A stretch of 64,000 bases of DNA from IMG/VR virus record IMGVR_UViG_3300036834_000231, positions 32,283 to 96,282 of that record. One strand, 5' to 3'. A program made the position numbers and the translations under genes. Below are positions 1 through 7,715 of this stretch, in pieces. The notes below the pieces were generated by a model. That model saw only the letters and a list, made by a program, of their open reading frames with translations, was not told the origin of the DNA and made no database searches. Origin of the DNA: a virus. Every line of letters starts with the position of its first letter. Position 1 is the first letter of the stretch.

Positions 1-1
1 G

Positions 2-253
2 GTCAATGACGGCCTACGGCATTTGTTGCAGCGGCAAGGCGGCTGGACGTGCGCCACCTTGGAGCCGATGGTGCGCAAGTATGGAAATGCCGATCTGTAT
101 GGCAGGTACTTAGAGGTCTGCCGCGAAATGATGGTCGAACGCGTCAAACCCCAGGGTTATCAACTGGCGGCCTGGACCGGTTACTATGCCGGTCAGCAGA
201 TGACCCATTACGCCGCGTATTGCCGCCGGTCCACACCGGACCACAAGGAGTAG
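2..253 (+). CDS. hypothetical protein, 5' end outside window
   Basis: The frame is already open at the left edge and runs to TAG at 251-253, so I treat it as the 3' part of a gene that starts upstream (TTG at 23 is the first possible start inside). About 83 residues are visible and aromatic near the end (YYAGQQMTHYAAY). I recognise no family. Its last codons overlap the AAGGAG ribosome binding site of the next gene, so the two are probably co-transcribed. Confidence 0.6.
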   Translation, partial: VNDGLRHLLQRQGGWTCATLEPMVRKYGNADLYGRYLEVCREMMVERVKPQGYQLAAWTGYYAGQQMTHYAAYCRRSTPDHKE

Positions 254-255
254 CC

Positions 256-390
256 ATGTTGCATTTGGGATTTTTGATCGCCGCCATGGTGATCTTCATT
301 CTAGGTTGTTTTGTATCGCCGCCGAAGGCGAACATGACAAATATCGGCTTGGCGCTGTTATGCGCCTCGATACTATTCCAAGCCCGCTAG
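256..390 (+). CDS. small membrane protein (44 aa)
   Basis: ATG at 256 sits 5 bases after AAGGAG (245-250). The product has two hydrophobic stretches (LGFLIAAMVIFILGCFV, then GLALLCASILF) with a short PPKANM loop, so a two-pass inner-membrane hairpin is likely. Function unknown. It is convergent with the next gene and overlaps its 3' end by 4 bases. Confidence 0.65.
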   Translation: MLHLGFLIAAMVIFILGCFVSPPKANMTNIGLALLCASILFQAR

Positions 391-566
391 GGCTCGCCGT
401 TCTCGTACCCTGTGATCTTCGAGAACGCTAACAAGATAGCCATCCAGAAGAGAAGTCTGACGAGCATGAGCATGGCCGCCAATTTTTTCGGGATGGTCAT
501 TTCGCGCAGGTCTTCCGGCAAATTCCGGGTCACGAACAGCCAAAACCCGTGGATGCGATCTTTCAT
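387..566 (-). CDS. small single-pass membrane protein (59 aa)
   Basis: On the minus strand ATG (566-564) follows AGGAAGG at good spacing. The product is basic at the N-terminus (MKDRIHGFWLFVTRNLPEDL) and has one hydrophobic segment (LAAMLMLVRLLFWMAILLAF). No family recognised. It ends against the preceding plus-strand gene. Confidence 0.6.
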   Translation of the reverse strand: MKDRIHGFWLFVTRNLPEDLREMTIPKKLAAMLMLVRLLFWMAILLAFSKITGYENGEP

Positions 567-648
567 GCCGATACCTTCCTACGGATATCACCGTAGTGGG
601 CTGAATGATATCACAGGCGTCAACGTCATCGCGCGATAAGGAAGTGAA

Positions 649-1632
649 GTGAGAGTGCTGTTGTGCCAGATCGACGGTAAGATTCCGAACCTCGCGCTCA
701 TGCGAATCGCGGCATACCATCGGGCGAACGGTGACGAGGTGGAACTGCGCCACGGTGCGAACTTCATGCGTCTGTTGTGGGACGCGGCGCCAGACCTCGT
801 TTACGCCTCGGCCATTTTCGTGAAGTCGCGTCCCACGGTAGAGCGGCTGCTATCGATGTTTCCTCTAGCAGTGATCGGCGGCACAGGATGGGACATTGCG
901 CGCACGGTCGAGTCGGTCGGCATTGATTCAACCGCACTAGATTACACGTTGTACCCGCGCTTCCGGCAGTCCATCGGCTTTACGCAGCGCGGCTGCCGGC
1001 TGCGGTGTCCCTTTTGCGTGGTCCCGCAGAAGGAAGGCGCTATGCGGGAGCAGTCCTCGGTCTACGACATTTGGCGCGGCGATCCGTGGCCGCGGGAACT
1101 GCTACTGCTCGATAACGATTTCTTTGGCCAGCCACATTGGCGGGAGCGAGCCCGCGAGATACGCGACGGCGGATTCAAGGTGTCCTTCAATCAAGGCATT
1201 AACGCGCGCTTTCTCACGGACGAGGCGGCCGAGGCGATAGCCTCGCTCGACTACCGCGATGACGGCATGAAGGACAAGCGGATCTATACCGCGTGGGACA
1301 ACCTGAAGGACGAGCACCGCCTGTTCGCTGGCTTGAACCGACTCGTGCGGTACGGCGTGAAACCGGATCAGATCATGGTCTACATGCTCTGCGGCTATTG
1401 GCCGGGCGAGACGCAGGCAGACCGCGAGTATCGGCGTAAGCAGTTACGCGAGTTTGGGGCCAGACCGTTCCCCATGCCATATGTGCGGACCCTGGAGCTG
1501 GTCGGATTCCAGCGGTGGGTTATCGGCGCTTACGACAAGCGCATCCCGTGGGCAGAGTGGTTCGCGGCGCACTACCGGCCAGAGAAACTGCGACCGGAAT
1601 CGGCGTCACTCTCACTGTTGGAGAGCGAGTGA
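649..1632 (+). CDS. radical SAM domain protein
   Basis: The 327-residue product carries a CxxxCxxC cluster (C116, C120, C123 in RGCRLRCPFC), the signature that binds the 4Fe-4S cluster of radical S-adenosylmethionine enzymes. The roughly 110 residues before it look like a small alpha/beta domain, as in B12-binding-type radical SAM proteins, and no clear cobalamin motif is visible. The start is GTG at 649, preceded by AAGGAAG. Its stop overlaps the GTG start of the cytosine methyltransferase (GTGA), so the two are translationally coupled. A shared role in DNA or tRNA base modification is possible but not shown. Substrate unknown. Confidence 0.85.
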   Translation: MRVLLCQIDGKIPNLALMRIAAYHRANGDEVELRHGANFMRLLWDAAPDLVYASAIFVKSRPTVERLLSMFPLAVIGGTGWDIARTVESVGIDSTALDYTLYPRFRQSIGFTQRGCRLRCPFCVVPQKEGAMREQSSVYDIWRGDPWPRELLLLDNDFFGQPHWRERAREIRDGGFKVSFNQGINARFLTDEAAEAIASLDYRDDGMKDKRIYTAWDNLKDEHRLFAGLNRLVRYGVKPDQIMVYMLCGYWPGETQADREYRRKQLREFGARPFPMPYVRTLELVGFQRWVIGAYDKRIPWAEWFAAHYRPEKLRPESASLSLLESE

Positions 1633-2897
1633 CTTTTGGCTCCCTCTTCTCAGGCATTGGGGGCCTGGATCTAGGGCTCGATCGCGCTGGCTGGGAGTGC
1701 CGCTGGCAGGTGGAGAAGGACGAGTTTTGCGGGCGCGTGCTGGAGTCGCACTGGCCGGGCTTGAAGCAGTATCGGGACATCGCGCATGTCGCGCAGTTCG
1801 ATGAAGAAGGATGGAGGTTTCTTGACTTACCTGAATCAGTTGACTTACTCGCAGGGGGGTTCCCATGCACCGATCTCAGCGTCGCCGGCAAGCAAACCGG
1901 ACTCACCAACGCAGACGGCACGCCGACTCGCAGCGGCCTTTGGTTTGAGTTCGCCCGCCTTATTGGGGAGCTTAGACCCGGCTACGTTCTCGTTGAAAAC
2001 GTCAGCGGTGTCCTTGTTCACGACGCAATGCGACGAGTGGTCGGAGAGCTGGCCGGACTCGGGTATGTGGGATCTTGGCTCTGTCTACGAGCTGCGGACT
2101 TTGGCGCCAGTCACTTGCGTAAGCGGGTCTTCCTCGTCGCCGTCCGGTACGTGGCCGACAGCGAGCGCCTCGCTTGCGAACGACGGCGAGGATATCGAGA
2201 GTTGGAAGGCCCGCAAGGCGCGCATCTTAGCGAAGGGCTACAACGGCAACGGAATGGGGACGCCACTGACGATTGCGGCCACCACCTGGCCAACAGCGCG
2301 CTCGGAGGATGGCGAGAGTTGCGGGAATCACCCGGGGGCGGTGGACTCCTTAACGGGCGCGGCGCGCCTGTGGAACACGCCGCACGGGATGAGCAATCGG
2401 GACTCTCGGGGCAAGGTGGGGGGCTGCGGCGGGGGGCAATTTGCGTTGCAGGCGAATCACTGGGAGACGCCGCGAGCATCGACGGGAGGCCTGCGGGAGT
2501 ACGACGGCAAGCGCGGGGTGGGAGTGAACACACAGGCGGCTCACTGGCAGACGCCGGCGACGGACAGCTTTCGGAGCCGGGGCGGGGAACGCAAGGAAGA
2601 AATGGGGCTGGACCAGGAAGCCCGGGCTTTCACTTCGCTCCCGGACCCAGCGACCCCAGATGGGTTGACATCCTGCGAGTACGACCAGACCTCGCTCCAG
2701 CCCTGCCCGTCGCCGCCGACGAGGCGTCTCAATCCTCGTTTCGTCGAGTTTTTGATGGGTCTGCCGATAGGCTGGACCGAGCTATGAGTAATCGCACAAA
2801 GCGGTTATCCCGCCTCGGGAATGCCGTTGTGCCGGATGTGGCTGAGTGGTTAGGGCGCCGGTTAATGGAGTTCATACAATCGACGCCCACGCGATGA
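1629..2897 (+). CDS. DNA (cytosine-5-) methyltransferase
   Basis: The 422-residue product has the ordered C5-methyltransferase motifs: motif I (FGSLFSGIGGLDLGL), motif IV GGFPC with catalytic C80 followed by TDLSVAGKQTGL, motif VI ENV (123-125), motif VIII RKRVFLVA and motif X LGNAVVP near the C-terminus. The middle part (VADSER, LANSALGG, LGDAAS, LADAGDG) is the variable recognition region as in phage Dcm relatives. It would methylate cytosine in phage DNA, probably against restriction. I chose GTG 1629, which overlaps the radical SAM stop. The frame opens further upstream, but that part overlaps the previous gene and precedes motif I. A second long frame runs inside this gene. Confidence 0.92.
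   Translation: MTFGSLFSGIGGLDLGLDRAGWECRWQVEKDEFCGRVLESHWPGLKQYRDIAHVAQFDEEGWRFLDLPESVDLLAGGFPCTDLSVAGKQTGLTNADGTPTRSGLWFEFARLIGELRPGYVLVENVSGVLVHDAMRRVVGELAGLGYVGSWLCLRAADFGASHLRKRVFLVAVRYVADSERLACERRRGYRELEGPQGAHLSEGLQRQRNGDATDDCGHHLANSALGGWRELRESPGGGGLLNGRGAPVEHAARDEQSGLSGQGGGLRRGAICVAGESLGDAASIDGRPAGVRRQARGGSEHTGGSLADAGDGQLSEPGRGTQGRNGAGPGSPGFHFAPGPSDPRWVDILRVRPDLAPALPVAADEASQSSFRRVFDGSADRLDRAMSNRTKRLSRLGNAVVPDVAEWLGRRLMEFIQSTPTR
1786..2787 (+). CDS. overlapping ORF inside the cytosine methyltransferase gene
   Basis: A 333-codon frame lies wholly within the methyltransferase gene in a different phase. It does not read like noise. It has repeated WPTA / WETP / WQTPA blocks and ends NPRFVEFLMGLPIGWTEL, a pattern I associate with phage proteins linked to Dcm-type methyltransferases. 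Its first part (ISASPASKPDSP, SLKTSAVSLF) also fits that pattern. No ribosome binding site is obvious before ATG 1786. Either both frames are translated, or one frame preserves an ancestral sequence. The family assignment is from memory and is untested. Confidence 0.5.
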   Translation: MSRSSMKKDGGFLTYLNQLTYSQGGSHAPISASPASKPDSPTQTARRLAAAFGLSSPALLGSLDPATFSLKTSAVSLFTTQCDEWSESWPDSGMWDLGSVYELRTLAPVTCVSGSSSSPSGTWPTASASLANDGEDIESWKARKARILAKGYNGNGMGTPLTIAATTWPTARSEDGESCGNHPGAVDSLTGAARLWNTPHGMSNRDSRGKVGGCGGGQFALQANHWETPRASTGGLREYDGKRGVGVNTQAAHWQTPATDSFRSRGGERKEEMGLDQEARAFTSLPDPATPDGLTSCEYDQTSLQPCPSPPTRRLNPRFVEFLMGLPIGWTEL

Positions 2898-2903
2898 GTC
2901 GCT

Positions 2904-3686
2904 TCAGGCGGACTTCCTCTTCGCGGGCTTCCCTTTGAGAGAGGCCTGCAAGGCGACCATCAGATCGTTGGTCTCGCTCTGCGGCGGGCGCTTGGCCAAG
3001 GTGTGCACCTTATTCCCTTGCCGTTTGGCCTGTAGCAGTTTTTCCACGGATTGCTGGTAGCCGTCCACGTATTGCGCGTGGTCGAATTTGTCCGAGGTGG
3101 CGCGTAGCAATTGTTTAGCCAGCGCTAGTTCCTTCGCTTCGATCGGAATGGCTTCCAGCCCGAGGTGGGGCGCTGCGTGCACCTCCCCCTGGTAGAACAT
3201 GGTGTGGAAGACGAGCGTTCCGTTGTACGGCCGGATGACGATGACGTGTTCGCGCGAGTGCAGGGTAGCGCGCGCGATGGCGTACCGCTTCTCGGCGCGC
3301 AGGGCATCGTGCAATAGCTTGTAGCCCTTCATGCCGGCGGTGTCCGGTTCGAGGTAGTAGGACGACTCGAACAAGAGCGGATCGACTGCGTTCGCGGCGA
3401 CGCACTGTTCGATCTCCATGCTGTGCGAGCTGTCAGGCTGGCAATCCTTCAGCTCCTCATCGCTGACGGTCACGTATTGGTCCTTCGCCACTTCGTGGCC
3501 GCGGTGCGTATCCTTGCGGGTGATTTCCTTATTGCACTTGGGACACCACGTCTTGGTGTTGATGCGGCTGCCGCATTCGCTATGCAGCAAGTTGAATGAG
3601 ATTGATTCAGCCCGGGCGGCGATCGTCACCTTCACCGGGATGTTCACGAGTCCAAAGGAAATAGTGCCCTTCCAAATGGCGGCCAT
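2904..3686 (-). CDS. ku: Ku-like DNA end-binding protein
   Basis: The 260-residue product begins MAAIWKGTISFGLVNIPVKV, the hallmark of bacterial Ku. It continues through a core region (INTKTWCPKC...QYVTVSDEE, VDPLLFESSYYLEPD, KGYKLLHDAL) to a lysine-rich tail. Ku homodimers thread onto double-strand ends and recruit ligase in non-homologous end joining. The ATP-dependent ligase encoded just upstream on the same strand supports an NHEJ role, for example circularising or repairing phage DNA. The start codon overlaps the stop of a 17-codon leader ORF (TAATG). Confidence 0.93.
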   Translation of the reverse strand: MAAIWKGTISFGLVNIPVKVTIAARAESISFNLLHSECGSRINTKTWCPKCNKEITRKDTHRGHEVAKDQYVTVSDEELKDCQPDSSHSMEIEQCVAANAVDPLLFESSYYLEPDTAGMKGYKLLHDALRAEKRYAIARATLHSREHVIVIRPYNGTLVFHTMFYQGEVHAAPHLGLEAIPIEAKELALAKQLLRATSDKFDHAQYVDGYQQSVEKLLQAKRQGNKVHTLAKRPPQSETNDLMVALQASLKGKPAKRKSA

Positions 3687-3739
3687 TAGCGTTCACCTCC
3701 GTGGGTGCGGGTCAGTTTAGGGGTATGTCTGCTCAGCAT
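3686..3739 (-). CDS. candidate 17-aa leader peptide upstream of ku
   Basis: ATG (3739-3737) lies about 7 bases after AGGAG. The 17-codon frame (MLSRHTPKLTRTHGGER) ends in TAA, which overlaps the ku ATG (TAATG). The good ribosome binding site and stop-start overlap suggest translational coupling of ku. No attenuator was recognised. Confidence 0.4.
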   Translation of the reverse strand: MLSRHTPKLTRTHGGER

Positions 3740-3746
3740 TTGATCT

Positions 3747-3780
3747 CCTATATATTTTCTATTATAAATATAACAAGGTG
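3747..3780 (-). promoter_or_regulatory. AT-rich probable promoter of ku
   Basis: This short stretch is almost pure A+T (TATATATTTTC, ATTATAAATATAAC on plus) in an otherwise GC-rich region, directly upstream of the leader ORF and ku. On minus it contains TATAAT. No clear -35 is visible. Confidence 0.4.
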
Positions 3781-3839
3781 AGGTGTTCTTTGTCCAAGAA
3801 CAAGCTTGTTTCTGGATTTAAAAAAATAACCGCGACGGG

Positions 3840-4022
3840 TCATTCTTCTTCCACCTTGCAAGCTCTGTACGTAATCTCTATCTCTCGATACAACTCCATG
3901 TGCGTCTCGCACACATGGCACCACGCAAGACGATAAGAACACAGGAGGTCATTGCCGAAAAGCTCTGCGCCATTATCGAAGATGTGGCCGCAATTGGGGC
4001 AACGATAGGCAGTTGAGGTCAT
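3840..4022 (-). CDS. small zinc-ribbon protein (60 aa)
   Basis: The start MTSTAYRCPNCGHIF overlaps the ligase stop as ATGA (4022-4019), so translation is coupled to the ligase. CPNC (8-11) and CHVC later in the sequence form a plausible four-cysteine zinc ribbon, and the tail is acidic. Function unknown. Position between ligase and Ku suggests it belongs to the repair module. Confidence 0.65.
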   Translation of the reverse strand: MTSTAYRCPNCGHIFDNGAELFGNDLLCSYRLAWCHVCETHMELYREIEITYRACKVEEE

Positions 4023-4915
4023 TTCTTTCCTTTCGGCGCGACTATCTCTAGAGTCGGCTTCCCTTGGTTGGACGGCATTCTCATCGATCCTTTCGTGTGC
4101 AGTTGCGCGGCCGTGCATTCGGCGCGGCGGATGTCCCGGCGGACTCCGCGGTAAACCGCTTGGATCAGATCCCCTCCGATATCATGGCGATACAAGTATT
4201 CCACCTCGATGATTTGCCCGGCTTTGGGAATTTCCTGGTTGGGCGGGATGGTCACGGAGCCGACCGGCGTATCGTCCGCAAGCTTGATCTCGACGCTACG
4301 CTTCGCGCCACGCTGTTGGGCGACGATCACCGAGCAGGTGTTGACGAACTTGAATTTCAGGGCGGGGCCTCCGCTGTTGGGGCGGCCGCCTGAGTAGGCA
4401 GCATCGCGGCGTTTGAAGACTACGCCTTCCAACCCATTTTCGTGGATGGAGCGGTAGAGGGTTTGCTTGTCTTGGACGCCAAAGGCGGAAACCACGGGTA
4501 AGATACGCCTGGGAGGATTCTTCCCGCCCCATATGGCTTCGATGTAGCTAATGCGAAACTCGCAGGCCAGCCGCCATATCGCGTTGTCGCCGTACTGAAG
4601 AAGGTCGAAGCAGATGTAGTCGTCGCCGATCAGTTCGCCGTCGAGCACCAGACGCGAGGGAAGCGATAGCGTGGCGTCTACCACGGTTTGCGGGAGGGTG
4701 ATCGGCTTCCCGGTTCGGGAGATCCCCCGGGGCCTGGCGCCGGTGCGCGATTCGAGACGAACGCGCACTCCGTCGAATTTGGGTTGCAGGAGCCACGCCT
4801 CGTCTGCGAGAAGGCGTTCCATTTCCGCCCTGTCGATCGAGGTCAATAGCTGGTGGCCGGGGATCGGCTGTTCGTCTGCGGCGTGAGAGTCTCGATGGTG
4901 AAGGGGTTTTGGCAT
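4019..4915 (-). CDS. ATP-dependent DNA ligase
   Basis: The product has the adenylation motif QPKFDGVR with nucleophile K46, then LVLDGELI, LEGVVFKR and LKFKF, the ordered ligase motifs, followed by a small OB-like domain (IIEVEYLYR). At 298 residues it is about the size of a stand-alone LigD ligase domain, with no polymerase or nuclease domain. It would seal nicks and Ku-bound ends. I use the MPKPLHH start. An upstream ATG ten codons earlier overlaps a TGCTATACT box that looks like the promoter. The 3' end overlaps the zinc-ribbon gene. Confidence 0.9.
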   Translation of the reverse strand: MPKPLHHRDSHAADEQPIPGHQLLTSIDRAEMERLLADEAWLLQPKFDGVRVRLESRTGARPRGISRTGKPITLPQTVVDATLSLPSRLVLDGELIGDDYICFDLLQYGDNAIWRLACEFRISYIEAIWGGKNPPRRILPVVSAFGVQDKQTLYRSIHENGLEGVVFKRRDAAYSGGRPNSGGPALKFKFVNTCSVIVAQQRGAKRSVEIKLADDTPVGSVTIPPNQEIPKAGQIIEVEYLYRHDIGGDLIQAVYRGVRRDIRRAECTAAQLHTKGSMRMPSNQGKPTLEIVAPKGKK

Positions 4916-4995
4916 ATATATACGAGTGCTAACAGTATAGCACATAAATAATATACGGAAAAATTAGCCGGGTCGAGACCGGTTATGCTTTGGTC

Positions 4996-5505
4996 ATGGC
5001 TTCCGCCGCGCCGCCGGTCGATCGCTGCGAATTGATCGATGGGTGTGAGGTCGTGAAGCCGCTAGCCAAAAAGCTGCATTTTCTCGCCCAGTCTTATTTG
5101 GCATTCGCCCTGCGCCGCGATCTGCCGGCGCGTTTCGTGTGCGGCGCCGAATTGAGCATCCTTTGCGGCGCGAACCGGATTGCGCCGGACGTCGTCGTGA
5201 CGACGCGCCAGGCGCGCTTCGTCGACGGGTGTCTGGCCGATCCGCCGCTGCTCGCGGTCGAAATTCTCTCGCCCGGCCTAACGATTCCCGGTTTGTTTCA
5301 CAAAGCCCAGCGCCTCATCGACAGCGGGGCGCCGCAGGTGTGGATCATTCTGCCCGAGCGGCGCCAGGCCTGGTCGATGAGGTCCCAGGAAATCGCGAAG
5401 ATGGCGATCTATCTTTCGGCCGACTTCCCGAGTTGCGGCGAGGGTCGAATCGATCTGCGCCTCTACCTGCCGGATCTGTGGGAAGACATAGAGCAAATAA
5501 AGTAG
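4996..5505 (+). CDS. Uma2-family (DUF820) protein
   Basis: Of the 169 residues, NRIAPDVVVTT, LLAVEILSPG and RLIDSGAPQVWIILPERR match the Uma2 layout, a PD-(D/E)XK-like fold predicted to be nuclease-like. The Asp (PDV) and Glu (VEI) of the core are present. The start is taken at ATG 4996, with TTG two codons upstream as the alternative. It is transcribed away from the ligase. Biological role of Uma2 proteins is poorly known. Confidence 0.8.
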   Translation: MASAAPPVDRCELIDGCEVVKPLAKKLHFLAQSYLAFALRRDLPARFVCGAELSILCGANRIAPDVVVTTRQARFVDGCLADPPLLAVEILSPGLTIPGLFHKAQRLIDSGAPQVWIILPERRQAWSMRSQEIAKMAIYLSADFPSCGEGRIDLRLYLPDLWEDIEQIK

Positions 5506-5660
5506 CCATCGGTTTAATCTGATCGCCGGCAGATTGCGAGCGTGCGCGCGAAACGGGCACTTTCTTGATGGATGAAGCTTCAACCGCCAAACAGGGGCGC
5601 GCGTTCGGCCGGCGTGATCGGAGGAACCGCTGAAGGGCGAGCGCTCCAGTTGGTTGCCGC

Positions 5661-6260
5661 TTGATCGAGCCATTAAGCCTAGAGCAACAGCAATGGGTCG
5701 AGTCCATGTTGCCTTTGGCACGCAAGATCGCCGACTGGACGTACCACCGTTATTCGAGGGCTCTCGGCATGAGCCGCGACGACATTCACCAAGAGGCCTG
5801 CCTGCTGCTCTGTTATGCGGCGCGCCGCTACAATCCTGAGAAACTAGATTCCTTCCGCATCTACGCCTGGATGCGGCTACGCAGCCTACATGTCGATTTG
5901 CTACGCCAGCAGTATGGCCGCGATGACAATCCAGATCCCTCCCGGCGGATTCAGTTGTTGAGCCTGGACGCCCCCATGGACGGCGGCGACGGCGAAACCT
6001 ATCTGGCCTTCTTTGAGAATCACGGCGCCGAGGCGGGTTTTCGGCAGCGCGTCGAGAACAGCCTATACCTCGATCATTTAATGCAGCCGCTGAACCCGCG
6101 TTACCAGCAGATTTTCATGGCGTTCCGCGAAGGCAAATTGAAAAGCGAGGTGGCGGCGGAACTCGGCGTCAACTTCAGCCGAGTCTCGCAAATCTACAGC
6201 GCCGGGCTTGAGACGATCCGCAAGGCGGCGGGCATCGAATCGTTGCCGGTAGCGGCGTAG
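5661..6260 (+). CDS. sigma-70 family RNA polymerase sigma factor
   Basis: The 199-residue product has a region-2-like part (ARKIADWTYHRYSRALGMSRDDIHQEACLLL..YNPEKLDSFRIYAWMRLR) and a C-terminal helix-turn-helix (GKLKSEVAAELGVNFSRVSQIYSAGLETIRK), the FliA/SigF-like order of sigma factors without region 1. It could redirect host polymerase to phage promoters such as the recurrent TGATATC box. The start is uncertain: TTG 5661 is the longest, and ATG 5706 is an alternative. Neither has a clear ribosome binding site. The 155 bases upstream hold no convincing gene. Confidence 0.85.
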   Translation: MIEPLSLEQQQWVESMLPLARKIADWTYHRYSRALGMSRDDIHQEACLLLCYAARRYNPEKLDSFRIYAWMRLRSLHVDLLRQQYGRDDNPDPSRRIQLLSLDAPMDGGDGETYLAFFENHGAEAGFRQRVENSLYLDHLMQPLNPRYQQIFMAFREGKLKSEVAAELGVNFSRVSQIYSAGLETIRKAAGIESLPVAA

Positions 6261-6263
6261 ATA

Positions 6264-6770
6264 TCAAGCAGCTTTCTTTAAGGGAACGTTCAACCGTTGG
6301 CGGGTATCCGGCAGGCGCAGCGCAGTTGCCACCGCGCGGTTGGTTTCGCGCCGGAAGTAATCTTCGATCGGAAATAGCGCGTAGGGCTGCTGGCTGCAGA
6401 AGGCGTGCGCGAGCGCATGCTCGATCCGGTAGAAGTCGCGGTGCGTTGAGCGCTCATCGCGCGGGCGGCCGAGCTGAACGTTGATCTGTTCGAGGGAGGC
6501 TTCGAGGATGTAGCGCGAGACGAACAGCCGGTGATCAGCCGACGCTAGACTACGGCGCGCGCAGGACAAAAAGTCGGCGGCGTATTCGTAGTTCCGATAG
6601 CCCGGCGCCACGCTGCGGAACTTCGCGAGGCAGATGCGAAAGATCGACCGCAGCACGCAGGGGCACGGCTCCCCGGCGACTCCTCCGATATCGCCGGTCA
6701 GACCGAGACCCCTGCAACGGACACAGCGCCGGCTCGCGAGATGTACTACTTCGGCGTGCGTCCAGTCCAT
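6264..6770 (-). CDS. cysteine-rich zinc-binding phage protein
   Basis: The 168-residue product has CVRCRGLGLTG followed by GEPCPCVLRSIFRIC, a CxxCxGxG plus CxC arrangement like the zinc clusters of DnaJ-type and some phage regulatory proteins, then a helical C-terminal part. The start MDWTHAEVVHL is chosen over an upstream TTG. The gene converges on the sigma factor gene with a 3-base gap. Function unknown. Confidence 0.7.
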   Translation of the reverse strand: MDWTHAEVVHLASRRCVRCRGLGLTGDIGGVAGEPCPCVLRSIFRICLAKFRSVAPGYRNYEYAADFLSCARRSLASADHRLFVSRYILEASLEQINVQLGRPRDERSTHRDFYRIEHALAHAFCSQQPYALFPIEDYFRRETNRAVATALRLPDTRQRLNVPLKKAA

Positions 6771-6819
6771 ACACAATAGCAGTGCCCGCAAATCGCGCGG
6801 AATCGCGCCAGATTAATCT

Positions 6820-7128
6820 TTAGGCCGCGGGTTTGCGGAGCAAGTTGCGGGCGTAGCGGTCTTCGTCTTCGAAGCGCGATTGGTGGCGTTCGACCATGGT
6901 GCGCAGGGCGTTCACAGCGATAGTAAGCGAAGTGCTGATCTCGGATTGCGTCGAGAGCATTTCGCTTTGTTTCTTCATCTGCTCGTTCAGTTCCTTCAAG
7001 TGCTCGGTGCACTCGTTGGCCTGATGCACCTTGGTGAACAGGTATTTGATGGCGGCCAGCACGAACGCAGCCGATTGAAGCCACGCGTGTAGCATGCGGG
7101 CGTCGAGGGCAGAGATAGGTTCCGACAT
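6820..7128 (-). CDS. membrane segment plus coiled coil protein (102 aa)
   Basis: After MSEPISALDARM comes a hydrophobic segment (LHAWLQSAAFVLAAIKYLF), then a long charged heptad region (ECTEHLKELNEQMKKQSEM). A short AAGG precedes the ATG. It resembles in layout the other small membrane/coiled-coil proteins of this genome. Function unknown. Confidence 0.7.
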   Translation of the reverse strand: MSEPISALDARMLHAWLQSAAFVLAAIKYLFTKVHQANECTEHLKELNEQMKKQSEMLSTQSEISTSLTIAVNALRTMVERHQSRFEDEDRYARNLLRKPAA

Positions 7129-7139
7129 AAGTACCTTTC

Positions 7140-7175
7140 AAAAAAAAGCCCTGGTCCTCCGAAAAGGACCAGGGC
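7140..7175 (-). terminator. intrinsic terminator
   Basis: A perfect 10-bp inverted repeat (GCCCTGGTCC / GGACCAGGGC, 8-base loop) is followed on the minus strand by eight T. It lies immediately upstream of the 6820-7128 gene, so it ends transcription from the small minus-strand ORFs further up, or attenuates entry into that gene. Confidence 0.85.
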
Positions 7176-7304
7176 CAAGAAGCATTGATCGAGAAGAGAG
7201 ATTATGAATGCGACCGGAGCCAGAAAGAGGTGCTTAGCATGAGGGTCAGGGTTAATTTCTCCGGTCGATAGCATAGTGTCTCGCCGCCGCCGTTACTCTC
7301 ACGA

Positions 7305-7487
7305 TCAGAACGGCAGCTCATCCTGTGGAACGTGTTTTCGTTGTCGTACTTCCACGGAAATCTTCGTCATCCAGCATGGTTTCTCCTCCTTCTGTCTAGA
7401 TCTTTCGTATTGACAGCCACCGGCGAGCCAAGCGAGCGCCGGAATCGAGACGGTCTCGTCTTCGTCCACTTCTTCTTCGGGAATCAT
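7305..7487 (-). CDS. small acidic hypothetical protein (60 aa)
   Basis: On the minus strand GGAGG lies 8-9 bases before the ATG. The product starts MIPEEEVDEDETVSIPALAWL and ends basic. No family. A second frame inside, 7318-7377 (19 residues, MLDDEDFRGSTTT), has an even stronger AAGGAGGAG, so either may be the true product. Terminator 7140-7175 follows. Confidence 0.4.
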   Translation of the reverse strand: MIPEEEVDEDETVSIPALAWLAGGCQYERSRQKEEKPCWMTKISVEVRQRKHVPQDELPF

Positions 7488-7535
7488 GCCGCATTACCTC
7501 CGCGAGCGCGAACACCCGTTTCTTGGAGTTAATTC

Positions 7536-7622
7536 TTACGAATCGTAATCCAGGCCTTCGGTGATATCATTCCCTGCAAGCAAGGTCCCCGCCTCGGGCC
7601 CGCTCTTCCTCCCGGCTGCCAT
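7536..7622 (-). CDS. possible 28-aa ORF
   Basis: ATG at 7622 reads MAAGRKSGPEAGT and ends in an acidic stretch (DITEGLDYDS). There is no clear ribosome binding site, and a longer 64-codon frame (7529-7723) overlaps it. Reported only because the strand has other small genes here. Confidence 0.25.
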   Translation of the reverse strand: MAAGRKSGPEAGTLLAGNDITEGLDYDS

Positions 7623-7715
7623 GCCGGACCAAGGTCGCGCGGCACCTCTTCAAACGGATCACTGAACTGCTGTGGATAGACTACGTTCGAGGCGCCCTTG
7701 CTTTTCTCGAAGAAG

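Noticed and set aside
49-390. 113-residue ORF starting at 49
   Set aside because: Overlaps the partial gene 2-253. Only the part from ATG 256, which has its own ribosome binding site, looks coding.
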